Shown here one piece after another: positions 33,705-40,775 of a stretch of 64,000 bases of DNA. The DNA lies in the NCBI GenBank assembly GCA_902775735.1, contig CACYNH010000001.1:104287-168286 (forward strand), given 5' to 3'. The notes under the pieces are model-generated. The model had not been told where the DNA came from and made no database searches. It saw nothing but the letters and a program-made list of their open reading frames with translations. The stretch's first letter is position 1; every line of letters starts with the position of its first letter. Origin of the DNA: an uncultured Erysipelotrichaceae bacterium. Its GTDB lineage: Bacteria > Bacillota_I > Bacilli_A > Erysipelotrichales > Erysipelotrichaceae. The position numbers and the translations under genes were made by a program.

Positions 33705-34705
33705 AAGCCGAGTTTCCTTTCCACATCCGCCATGGTCCACTCCTCCAGGATTCCCTGACCGATTTTTTGGACCTGAACGATTGTGATCTTATCATGATCC
33801 GCCTTTTTGTCATTGCGCACAAGCCTTGCGGTTTCTTCCGGGTCCGCGTCATTTTCGAAAGGAAGGTCCAGTTTTTCAAGGACCGCTTTCAGTCTTGTTC
33901 TGATTTCCTCGTTTTCAAGGACTGTCATCATCCCCATGGCGACGCATTCGCCGTGGTAATATCCATTCAGCCCGTAATAAGTTTCATAGGCATGACCGAA
34001 TGTGTGGCCGAAATTGAGGAGCTTTCTTTCGCCGCTTTCCCTTTCGTCTTTCTCCACAACATCGCGTTTGATGATGAGTGACCTTCCGATGATTTCATCC
34101 AGATGTTCTTTCCACTCATCTGACTCAAACAGTTCAAACAATTCTGCGTCTTTGATCAGTCCCTCCTTGACCGCCTCGGCAAGACCGTTACGGAAGTGCC
34201 TTGGGGTCAGAGTGGAAAGCGTGTCGGGATCAACCAGAACCATGTCCGGCTGCCAGAAGGCACCCACACAGTTCTTGCGGCCTTTGAGATCAACCGCGGT
34301 TTTTCCGCCGATTGAGGAATCGATCTGGGAAAGGGTTGTGGTGGGAATGTTGATGTAATGAATGCCTCTCATATAGGAAGCCGCCGCAAAGCCGGCCATA
34401 TCGCCAACCACTCCGCCGCCTAAGGCAATGACCGTATCATTTCTTGAGACATTGTGCTCCAGCATGTCCTCCAGAATTTCATTCCAGACATGAAGGTTCT
34501 TTGAGCCTTCCCCGTTCTCAAAAATATGAACCGGCGCTTCAGGATACTGTTCTTTGAGGCAGTCAAGCCAGACAGCAGGAACACCGTCGTCGCTGACGAT
34601 AAACACATGGCCTTCGCGGCCGATGAGCTCCTTCGCTCTTTTCAGAACGCCTCTTTCGACATACACAGGGTATTCCCTGTCTTTTGTATGAACATTGATC
34701 ACCAT
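33701..34705 (-). CDS. aroB: 3-Dehydroquinate synthase
   Basis: Cyclises DAHP to 3-dehydroquinate with NAD and a divalent metal. 334 aa: LGGGVVGDMAGFAAASYMRG near 93-112 (NAD loop), HYINIPTTTLSQIDSSIGGK, AVDLKGRKNCVGAFWQPD, the metal ligands in LLNFGHTFGHAYE, and HGECVAMGM. The start at MVINVHTKDR follows GGGGAGGAATCAGAA. It is the first structural gene after the leader-peptide attenuator. Confidence 0.96.
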   Translation of the reverse strand: MVINVHTKDREYPVYVERGVLKRAKELIGREGHVFIVSDDGVPAVWLDCLKEQYPEAPVHIFENGEGSKNLHVWNEILEDMLEHNVSRNDTVIALGGGVVGDMAGFAAASYMRGIHYINIPTTTLSQIDSSIGGKTAVDLKGRKNCVGAFWQPDMVLVDPDTLSTLTPRHFRNGLAEAVKEGLIKDAELFELFESDEWKEHLDEIIGRSLIIKRDVVEKDERESGERKLLNFGHTFGHAYETYYGLNGYYHGECVAMGMMTVLENEEIRTRLKAVLEKLDLPFENDADPEETARLVRNDKKADHDKITIVQVQKIGQGILEEWTMADVERKLGL

Positions 34706-34730
34706 TTCTGATTCCTCCCCATTCTGAAAC

Positions 34731-34761
34731 AAAAAAGCCATACGGCATTATCCGTATGGCT
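34731..34761 (-). terminator. Attenuator terminator of the aro operon
   Basis: Minus strand AGCCATACGG (34752-34761) pairs with CCGTATGGCT (34736-34745), six-base loop ATAATG, then T6. It lies 64 bases after the leader-peptide stop and 26 before aroB. An upstream segment GGCATTATC (34779-34787) is exactly complementary to GATAATGCC (34744-34752) in its loop and right arm, so an alternative antiterminator can form. Confidence 0.88.
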
Positions 34762-34801
34762 GAATCAGCTTTCTTTCAGATAATGCCTGTCAATGATGAA
34801 A

Positions 34802-34823
34802 CGGGCAATATCTGGATTGCCCG
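34802..34823 (-). promoter_or_regulatory. Pause-type hairpin in the aro leader
   Basis: Perfect eight-pair stem CGGGCAAT/ATTGCCCG with a six-base loop, two bases after the leader-peptide stop codon; the position corresponds to a 1:2 pause structure in classical attenuators. Confidence 0.7.
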
Positions 34824-34824
34824 G

Positions 34825-34869
34825 CTATCTAAAGATAAAGCTGAAATAACTTCTTCTGGTAACTGTCAT
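34825..34869 (-). CDS. Aromatic leader peptide (14 aa)
   Basis: Minus strand ATG to TAG encodes MTVTRRSYFSFIFR. Four of the last seven residues are Tyr or Phe (Tyr-Phe-Ser-Phe-Ile-Phe), the signal expected when ribosome stalling for lack of aromatic aminoacyl-tRNA controls an operon. The ribosome site is weak. TCAGCTTT in the Phe codons can pair with AAAGCTGA downstream, linking stalling to the choice of RNA fold. Confidence 0.75.
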   Translation of the reverse strand: MTVTRRSYFSFIFR

Positions 34870-34886
34870 ATTCTTTAACCACGAGA

Positions 34887-34915
34887 ATCGTACAACAGCA
34901 CAGTGAAATAATCAA
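34887..34915 (-). promoter_or_regulatory. Promoter of the aro operon
   Basis: Minus strand TTGATT (34910-34915), 17 bp spacer, TACGAT (34887-34892), about 18 bases before the leader-peptide ATG. Confidence 0.75.
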
Positions 34916-34986
34916 TAATTATTTTCTGAAAACTGTTTCAACAATTCATTTGCCCGCCGCTGCGGAAGCTTTTTAAAGAACCGTTC

Positions 34987-35817
34987 TCAGAATTCCGCCT
35001 TTTTATAGCATCCCAGAATTCTTGTCCTGACGCAGCGCAGATCCATTTCATGAATCACAGCAGCGGTGTTTCTGTCGGCAGTGTTTCCCTCAAAGTCGAT
35101 ATAGAACAGGTATTCAAACATCTTCCCCTGAATCGGTCTGGATTCAAGTTTGAGCACATTGACGCCGTTTTTGGCAAGAATGCCGAGAATGTTGTAAAGA
35201 GCGCCGGGCCTGTGGTTGAGAACCATCATCATCGAAATCTTGTCGGCGTTTTCAGGATACGGGGTTCCTTTCGGGGCGATCACAAGGAAACGGGTCACAT
35301 TTGTTTTAAGGTCCTGGATCTCACTCATCAGTGATTCCATTCCATAGTATTCACGGGCACGCCATGAACCCAGCGCCGCTTTTGATCTGTCCCCGCACTC
35401 TTTGATATATTCAACGCTTCTGGCGGTGTCCTGAAACGGCACCTGGCGCAGATCAGGATGCGTCTCAAAGAAACCCGCGCACTGGGAAAGGGCTTCCGGA
35501 TGGGAATATACTTCTTTGATCTCTTCAATCTTTGTGCCGGGAATCACGATCAGGTCCTCGCGGATCGGAATATCGATCTCACCGACAGCGCAGACTTCAT
35601 ATTCTTTGAACAGGTCATAGGTTCTCGAGATGATGCCGGTGGTGGTGTTTTCAACGGGGATCATGGCATAGTCGAGCTCCTTTGACTCAACCGCCTTCAT
35701 AATCTCATGAAAGCTTCTGAACCCCACCTGTTCAATGTCTGTGTCTCTGAAATACTGCAGCGCGGCAATTTCGCTGAAGGTGCCGTTATGGCCCTGGAAT
35801 CCGACTCTGATCTTCAT
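34987..35817 (-). CDS. pheA: Prephenate dehydratase
   Basis: Converts prephenate to phenylpyruvate in phenylalanine synthesis. 276 aa: catalytic domain about 1-185 (VGFQGHNGTFSEIAALQYF at the start, MIPVENTTTGIISRTYDLF, and the TRF motif in TNVTRFLVI), then an ACT domain with the Phe-binding LKLESRPIQGKMFEYLFYID. No chorismate mutase domain is fused. I start at MKIRVGFQGHNG with GGGGAGGAAGGT just upstream; the 63-residue longer frame runs through the promoter region. The gap to the aro promoter is about 70 bases, with no clear terminator, so it may also feed that operon. Confidence 0.95.
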   Translation of the reverse strand: MKIRVGFQGHNGTFSEIAALQYFRDTDIEQVGFRSFHEIMKAVESKELDYAMIPVENTTTGIISRTYDLFKEYEVCAVGEIDIPIREDLIVIPGTKIEEIKEVYSHPEALSQCAGFFETHPDLRQVPFQDTARSVEYIKECGDRSKAALGSWRAREYYGMESLMSEIQDLKTNVTRFLVIAPKGTPYPENADKISMMMVLNHRPGALYNILGILAKNGVNVLKLESRPIQGKMFEYLFYIDFEGNTADRNTAAVIHEMDLRCVRTRILGCYKKAEF

Positions 35818-35835
35818 ACCTTCCTCCCCGGTTGG

Positions 35836-35868
35836 TATAATTCTAGTATGCAAAAATATCCGGTTCAA
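35836..35868. promoter_or_regulatory. Overlapping divergent promoters of pheA and the membrane protein gene
   Basis: Minus strand for pheA: TTGAAC (35863-35868), 17 bp, TAGAAT (35840-35845). Plus strand: extended -10 TGG-TATAAT (TATAAT at 35836-35841), six bases before the ATG at 35848. The two -10 boxes share bases 35840-35841, so the promoters should exclude each other. Confidence 0.8.
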
Positions 35869-36396
35869 CAAAAAAGAAGACTGATCCTTTTCACCGGCTG
35901 TCTTCTGATTCCATGCATGCTTGGAGCGGGCATGCTGTATATAGGTTTTTCGGAAAGGAACCTGAGCGGTCTTCTCAACGAAGCTGCGTTTTTTCCTTTT
36001 GTGCATCTGTGCGCCATGTTCATGCTGGCATGGCTGATTTATCTTCTTAAAATCCTGTCTGAAAGAAGCTCTTCAAAACTGAAACCAGTTCCGTCACTTC
36101 TTCTGCTGGCAGTCCTGATCACAGCCGCCCTGTGGATCGGCTGGAGCTCTGAAAACAGCTTCATCGCGACCGTCCATATTGTATTGTCCTATGGCGGGTT
36201 TGTCTGGATGAATGTGCTGTTTTACGCCTGGGCTTCATACAATCAGACATATGTCAGAATCTATCTCTGTCTTGGCTTTACCGCCTTTATGCTGAGTGTG
36301 GGGCTAGGCTATGTCAGCGGCATTTCGGAAGTGATTTACGGGGTGGGCTGCTCGGTTCTTCTGAGCCTGCTGGCCGCAAATGAAAAGGCCGTCTGA
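35848..36396 (+). CDS. Small integral membrane protein of unknown function
   Basis: I do not recognise this 182 aa protein. About five to six helices: LILFTGCLLIPCMLGAGMLY (residues 12-31), FFPFVHLCAMFMLAWLIYLL, LLLLAVLITAALWIG, a pair around 110-150, and a last one near 160-177. No motif seen. The ATG lacks a Shine-Dalgarno and lies six bases from a strong extended -10, so the mRNA should be leaderless; the promoter overlaps that of pheA, hinting at opposite expression. Confidence 0.75.
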   Translation: MQKYPVQQKRRLILFTGCLLIPCMLGAGMLYIGFSERNLSGLLNEAAFFPFVHLCAMFMLAWLIYLLKILSERSSSKLKPVPSLLLLAVLITAALWIGWSSENSFIATVHIVLSYGGFVWMNVLFYAWASYNQTYVRIYLCLGFTAFMLSVGLGYVSGISEVIYGVGCSVLLSLLAANEKAV

Positions 36397-36405
36397 TTGA
36401 CGGCC
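36387..36405. terminator. Bidirectional terminator
   Basis: Seven-pair stem GGCCGTC/GACGGCC whose loop holds the stop codon of the plus-strand gene; the minus strand has TTTT after it, close to the H1-like gene stop at 36415. Confidence 0.7.
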
Positions 36406-36414
36406 CCTTGCCTT

Positions 36415-37029
36415 TTAGCGGTCGAAGTACTTCTTGCGTTCCGGGCTCAGGTTGTCGCAGTAGTAGCGGACAGTCAGAGATTCGGAAACCTTGTTTTCTT
36501 CTGCCGGATCAACGATGAATCCGTCGCCTTCGAGCATGCAGTTCAGAATTGCATTGCATGTTGCGGACAGGTTGTCAACACCGGCCTCAACTTCAGTGAG
36601 CAGATCGCCCGCGTTGATTTCGATGTAGAGCCAGTCCATAGCATGAGCTTCGCCCTTCTTCCAGTTAATAATATCTTCATATTCCTTAACTGACTTCTTG
36701 ACAACTTCAACCTCGGGTTCAGCCTTCTTGGCAGCTGTCTTCTTTGTTGTTGTCTTCTTCGCTGCTGTCTTCTTGGCAGGAGCTTTTTCAGCTTCAGCCT
36801 TCTTGGCTGTAGTCTTCTTGGCAGCTGTCTTCTTGGCGGGTGCCTTTTCTTCAGCTGTCGCTGCGGCTGCTGCTTTCTTTGTTGTCTTCTTTACAGCGGC
36901 CTTTGTTTCTGTTTTGGCTTCAGCAGCAGGTTCTGCTGTTTTCTTTGTAGTTTTCTTTGCGGCTGCTTTCTTGACTGTCTTTACTTCTGTCTCAGCAGCT
37001 TCTGTTTTAGCTGTTTTCTTAGCTGGCAT
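36415..37029 (-). CDS. Histone H1-like Lys/Ala-rich protein with a folded C-terminal domain
   Basis: A 204 aa protein. Residues 1-110 are a disordered, highly basic run of PAKKT/AAKKTT repeats (for example APAKKTAAKKTTAKKAEAEK), as in eukaryotic H1 tails and bacterial nucleoid or DNA-binding tails. Residues 112-204 are acidic and folded-looking (EYEDIINWKKGEAHAMDWLY; LLTEVEAGVDNLSATCNAIL; ESLTVRYYCDNLSPERKKYF); I cannot name that domain. DNA or RNA compaction by the tail is the simplest guess. Ribosome site GGGAGG, eight bases upstream. A similar tail is on the branching enzyme about 7 kb away. Confidence 0.85.
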   Translation of the reverse strand: MPAKKTAKTEAAETEVKTVKKAAAKKTTKKTAEPAAEAKTETKAAVKKTTKKAAAAATAEEKAPAKKTAAKKTTAKKAEAEKAPAKKTAAKKTTTKKTAAKKAEPEVEVVKKSVKEYEDIINWKKGEAHAMDWLYIEINAGDLLTEVEAGVDNLSATCNAILNCMLEGDGFIVDPAEENKVSESLTVRYYCDNLSPERKKYFDR

Positions 37030-37067
37030 AATCCATACCTCCCTCTCGTATAAATAAAGCCGCGACT

Positions 37068-37095
37068 ATTATAACACAATCATTTTATAAAACAA
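37068..37095 (-). promoter_or_regulatory. Promoter of the H1-like gene
   Basis: Minus strand TTGTTT (37090-37095), 16 bp spacer, TATAAT (37068-37073) with AT-rich flanks. Looks strong. Confidence 0.8.
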
Positions 37096-37117
37096 ATTTT
37101 TAGCGCTTTTCATGAAA

Positions 37118-37146
37118 TTCACACCGTGCTAAAGTAAATTTAATAA
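37118..37146 (+). promoter_or_regulatory. Promoter of nnr
   Basis: TTCACA (37118-37123), 17 bp spacer, TAATAA (37141-37146), 24 bases before the ATG. Confidence 0.55.
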
Positions 37147-37170
37147 GTACTTAGATTGAAGGTAAAACTC

Positions 37171-38637
37171 ATGATCATTGATACAAAAGGAATGAAACAG
37201 ATCGAGGAAGATTCATTGATTCCTGTTTCGGATCTGATGTTCAAAGCCGGCAGCACAGCCGCGGAAGCTTTAAAAAAGGTTCTTCGTCATGATGACAATA
37301 TTCTGATTCTGATGGGCAACGGAAACAACGGCGGCGACGGAGCGGTGATCTGCAGCCTGCTGCGGAAAGAGTATAAATGTTCCATCGTGCCGGTCAGCGG
37401 CACCCCGAAAACAGACGCCGCAAAAGCCGCGTGGAAGAAGGTTCCTTCCTCTTCCCGCGTCCCTTTTAAGAAACTTGAGGAAGCGGTTAAGAGCGCGGAT
37501 GTCATCGTCGACTGTGTTTACGGATTCGGCTACCATGGCGATCTGAAAGAGGAAATGAGAACTGTTTTCCGTCTGGTCAACAGTTCAAAGGCGAAGGTTT
37601 ACTCCATCGACATCAACAGCGGCGCCGAAGCCGATACCGGTTATTATGACCGTGATGCTCTGGTCTCTGAAATCACCTGGGCGCTGGATTGTTACAAACC
37701 CTTCCATATGCTGAGAAGAGATCATGGCCTCTTTAAAAAGTGCGAACTGCTCAGTCTTGATCTGCCCCACAATGTCAGATCAAAATACCATGAAATGAAT
37801 GAAGAAATCTTCTTCAGACGCTATCCCAGACGTCCGGAAACAGCATACAAAGGCTCCTATGGCAAAACCATGATCTGCGGCGGCTGCTATGGCATGGCCG
37901 GCGCACTGAGCCTGAACATCACCGGCGCAAGAACGGTGGGCGTCCCTTATATTGAAGCGGCACTTCCCGAAAGCATCTACCCGATCGCGGCCGCAAAGCA
38001 CACGGCTGCCGTCTTCCATCCCTTCGGATACAACACTGCCCAGCAGGTGGTCGGTGAGACCCTGAAACATTGCAAAGCAGCGGCCTTCGGGTCCGGCACT
38101 GTCTACATGGAAAGAAAGCAGGAAGTTCTGGATCTGATTCTGCAGAATGCCAAAGGACCTGTTGTCCTGGACGCGGAAGCCCTGCGGATGCTGGAGCACA
38201 ACACTTACCTGATGCGGTTTGTCCGCTGCCCGGTCATCCTGACGCCGCACATCGGAGAATTCTCCGCATTGATTCATAAACCGGTCGAAACAATCATGAA
38301 GCACAGACTGGAATACGCCCTTGATTTCGCTGCGGAGCACAAGCTGTTCCTGGTCCTCAAAGGACCGGATACGCTGGTCGTTTCCCCGGGCGGGGATGTC
38401 TATATCAACCAGTCCGGAAATGAGGCGCTGGCCACCGCCGGCTCGGGAGATCTGCTCACCGGCATGATTGCCGGCATGTGCACGCTCAATCCTGACGTCT
38501 TTGAAGCGGTGGTGATGGCGGTCTGGCTCCATGGATATCTTGCGGACTTGGGCCGTGAGGAATACGCGGCGGAACTCTTTGATCTGGAAAGTTTCCCCCG
38601 CCTGATGAACCGCCTTCTTCTTAAGCATGGCCATTAG
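37171..38637 (+). CDS. nnr: Bifunctional NAD(P)HX epimerase/dehydratase (Nnr)
   Basis: Repairs hydrated NADH and NADPH. 488 aa: N-terminal YjeF_N epimerase domain (about 1-205; LMGNGNNGGDGAVICSLLRK and VIVDCVYGFGYHGDL) and C-terminal ADP-dependent dehydratase of the ribokinase fold (about 215-485; YGKTMICGGCYGMAGALSLN, VVLDAEALRMLEHN, ILTPHIGEFSALI, and NEALATAGSGDLLTGMIAG with the catalytic Asp). I use the ATG after AAGG; the TTG five codons earlier is possible. The fused form and length are standard. Confidence 0.95.
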   Translation: MIIDTKGMKQIEEDSLIPVSDLMFKAGSTAAEALKKVLRHDDNILILMGNGNNGGDGAVICSLLRKEYKCSIVPVSGTPKTDAAKAAWKKVPSSSRVPFKKLEEAVKSADVIVDCVYGFGYHGDLKEEMRTVFRLVNSSKAKVYSIDINSGAEADTGYYDRDALVSEITWALDCYKPFHMLRRDHGLFKKCELLSLDLPHNVRSKYHEMNEEIFFRRYPRRPETAYKGSYGKTMICGGCYGMAGALSLNITGARTVGVPYIEAALPESIYPIAAAKHTAAVFHPFGYNTAQQVVGETLKHCKAAAFGSGTVYMERKQEVLDLILQNAKGPVVLDAEALRMLEHNTYLMRFVRCPVILTPHIGEFSALIHKPVETIMKHRLEYALDFAAEHKLFLVLKGPDTLVVSPGGDVYINQSGNEALATAGSGDLLTGMIAGMCTLNPDVFEAVVMAVWLHGYLADLGREEYAAELFDLESFPRLMNRLLLKHGH

Positions 38638-38662
38638 GTTTGTAAGATTTCAGCTAACTTTC

Positions 38663-38693
38663 ACATATGACCGGTTCCGGTCATATGTTTTTT
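38663..38693 (+). terminator. Terminator of nnr
   Basis: Perfect ten-pair stem ACATATGACC/GGTCATATGT with a GGTTCC loop, then T6. Confidence 0.9.
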
Positions 38694-38729
38694 GTTATAT
38701 ATTTACATTGTTATTATCTGATTAGATGT

Positions 38730-39659
38730 ATGGCAGATCATAAACCACAGGTCATCACGACCAGACAGGCGAAAAAACAGGTGAACACCTTCGGGATCTC
38801 ACTTGTTATATATATACTTCTCAATCATATGCTATGGTACGGATTCGGCTTCCTGCAGCGGTATTCCCCGGCTTTACTGCAGAGTTTTGATTCCGAACTT
38901 GTGATCATGGTATTTTTCATTGCGGTTCTTCTGATTTCCGGTCTCGGTTTCTTCTCCCTTTCCTCAAAAGCGCTGAAACTGGACATCCGGGATTATCTGC
39001 AGAAGCCGAAGATCAGTTTTACCCGTATGGCGGTGTTAGCGGCGACGGGTATCGCGGTCACTTACTTCTTTACCGCGATCTCATCCTTCTTCCGCTTCCT
39101 GATCCACCCTTCCTATGATCCGTTCACGTTTGTCGGAAACTTCAGTTCAGTCATCAACATTATCAAAAACGCTGTCTATTTCCTGCTGTTTGTGATCGTC
39201 AGGCCATGGTGCGATGAATATGTCTTCCGCGGCGTGATCCAGAGACAGCTTGGCCACTACAACCGCTACTTCGGCGTAATCGCCTCCGCCTTCCTGTATT
39301 CCCTGGCCCAGCCGGGGCTGACCGACGCCATTCCCGCTTTCTTTACCGGATGGTTCTTAGCGATCGTCACCTACCGCTATCATTCCATCATCCCGGCCAG
39401 AAGAATCCGGATGATCATCGCTTTGTTCAGCTGGTTCATCGCGGTCATGCCGGAGCGCATGATCATCATTCCGACAGTCCTGATCGCTCTTGTCTATCTG
39501 GTTGCCGGCTACAGTCTCATCGGACGGAAAATCAATTTCCACGCCAGCAGGAGCGGCGCTCTGAATCCGAAACTCTGGCGGACACTGCTGACATCATTCA
39601 CGATCATTCTCTCGATGATTCTGTTCATCGGCGGCTGTGTTCTTTCCTTCATGATTTAA
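38730..39659 (+). CDS. CPBP-family (CAAX protease/Abi-like) membrane protein
   Basis: A 309 aa protein with about seven to eight helices and a CPBP signature: PWCDEYVFRGVIQRQLGHY near residue 165 (EExxxR-type, here Asp-Glu instead of Glu-Glu), followed by the second-His-type region IASAFLYSLAQPGL, where the usual His is Tyr or absent. These two changes leave the metalloprotease activity doubtful. The start at MADHKPQVITT has no Shine-Dalgarno and is provisional; it follows directly on the nnr terminator. Possible roles of the family are protein processing and bacteriocin immunity. Confidence 0.75.
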   Translation: MADHKPQVITTRQAKKQVNTFGISLVIYILLNHMLWYGFGFLQRYSPALLQSFDSELVIMVFFIAVLLISGLGFFSLSSKALKLDIRDYLQKPKISFTRMAVLAATGIAVTYFFTAISSFFRFLIHPSYDPFTFVGNFSSVINIIKNAVYFLLFVIVRPWCDEYVFRGVIQRQLGHYNRYFGVIASAFLYSLAQPGLTDAIPAFFTGWFLAIVTYRYHSIIPARRIRMIIALFSWFIAVMPERMIIIPTVLIALVYLVAGYSLIGRKINFHASRSGALNPKLWRTLLTSFTIILSMILFIGGCVLSFMI

Positions 39660-39689
39660 AAAAGAACGGCCCCTGCGGTCCGTCCTGTA

Positions 39690-40724
39690 TCACCATTTGT
39701 TCTTCACCTTCTCGGCAAATCCGGGAAGGTTTTTGATTTCGAAAGGAGAGCCGTCATCCAGGATCACCGTGCCGGAGAATCTGCCGAACACCTGATGCTG
39801 GTCGGAACAGAGAATCTTGAAATCGGTCAGCGAAGCCCGGTCAATGACCGGAACAAAATCCAGGTTCAGCCTTCCGTCATCGCTGGTAAAGGTCCATGGT
39901 TTCATGTAATCTTCTTTGCCGTCTTCAGTAAAGGGAATGTTGAATGTCACCTGGGAGAGTTTGTGGGCGATGCCATCCACGAAGACCATGTTTTCGCTGG
40001 CGGCTGATGTGTCTCCGAAGCCATATCCGAGATTGAAGCCGAATGTGTGCCCGTCTGTTTCTGCTGAAAGGCTTGCCCAGTACCAGGTGTTGGAATAGGT
40101 CCAGACGCCCCTGCCCCAGTCAAGCACCGCAAAGGCGCTGTCTTTTGAGAAGCGGTGGCCTTCAGTGCCAAGAGACATATAACCCTCTGCCCGCAGGCAG
40201 TTGATCTTCTGGTTGTAGTAGAAAGCTTTGGGATCTTCCCTGTATGGCGTGCAGATGACCATGGAATCGCGCGGGACATCTGTTAATGTCACATCCGCCT
40301 GCAGTGTCTTTCCGTCTTTGAAATTGCGGTAAACACAGACAAGCCGTCTTGTTTTGCCGTTGTTGTAAAAGCTGAGATCAAGAGCGGCGTTATGGAAGCT
40401 GACATCGCCCTTCAGAGAAGTCGCGGGAAGATTTGTTTTTCCTTTCGGCATGAAGATCATTTCGCTTTTTGTTGTTTCGCATGGCTTTGTGAAATCAAGC
40501 CAGGAAACGCTCATCAGTCCCATGTAGGAGTTATCGGCAATCGTCAAAGCAAGGCCATAGTCGCCGTCGTTGACAAGATAATAGTCCCATTCTTTGATCC
40601 GCAGCGGATCGGCTTTGATATCCGCGCGCACGTATTCTTTGATGAGAGCTGTCGCGTAGCCGGCTTCATAGAGCTCACCGTTTTCATTGAGGAGCTTTCC
40701 CGGTGTTTCGATTCTTTTCTGCAT
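39690..40724 (-). CDS. DUF2804-family protein
   Basis: A 344 aa soluble, beta-rich protein of the DUF2804 family, function unknown. Marks: PGKLLNENGELYEAGYA at the N-terminus, FDWGRG-like VLDWGRGVWTYSNTWYWASL near residue 195-215, and FGFNLGYGFGDTSAASENMV just after. No signal peptide. The start follows AAAGGAGAATGT. It is downstream of the EIIB-ROK gene, with a terminator between, so partly read-through or independently expressed. Confidence 0.82.
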   Translation of the reverse strand: MQKRIETPGKLLNENGELYEAGYATALIKEYVRADIKADPLRIKEWDYYLVNDGDYGLALTIADNSYMGLMSVSWLDFTKPCETTKSEMIFMPKGKTNLPATSLKGDVSFHNAALDLSFYNNGKTRRLVCVYRNFKDGKTLQADVTLTDVPRDSMVICTPYREDPKAFYYNQKINCLRAEGYMSLGTEGHRFSKDSAFAVLDWGRGVWTYSNTWYWASLSAETDGHTFGFNLGYGFGDTSAASENMVFVDGIAHKLSQVTFNIPFTEDGKEDYMKPWTFTSDDGRLNLDFVPVIDRASLTDFKILCSDQHQVFGRFSGTVILDDGSPFEIKNLPGFAEKVKNKW

Positions 40725-40737
40725 ACATTCTCCTTTG

Positions 40738-40764
40738 AAAAAACCGGACAAAAACTTCATCCGG
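40738..40764 (-). terminator. Terminator of the EIIB-ROK gene
   Basis: Minus strand CCGGA/TCCGG stem, 11-base loop, then T6, located between the EIIB-ROK stop and the DUF2804 start. Confidence 0.7.
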
Positions 40765-40775
40765 CTGTATTGAAA

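Noticed and set aside
34706..34986. T-box riboswitch before aroB
   Set aside because: The T-box consensus (GGTGGNACCGCG) and specifier loop are absent; a leader peptide with alternative stems explains the region better.
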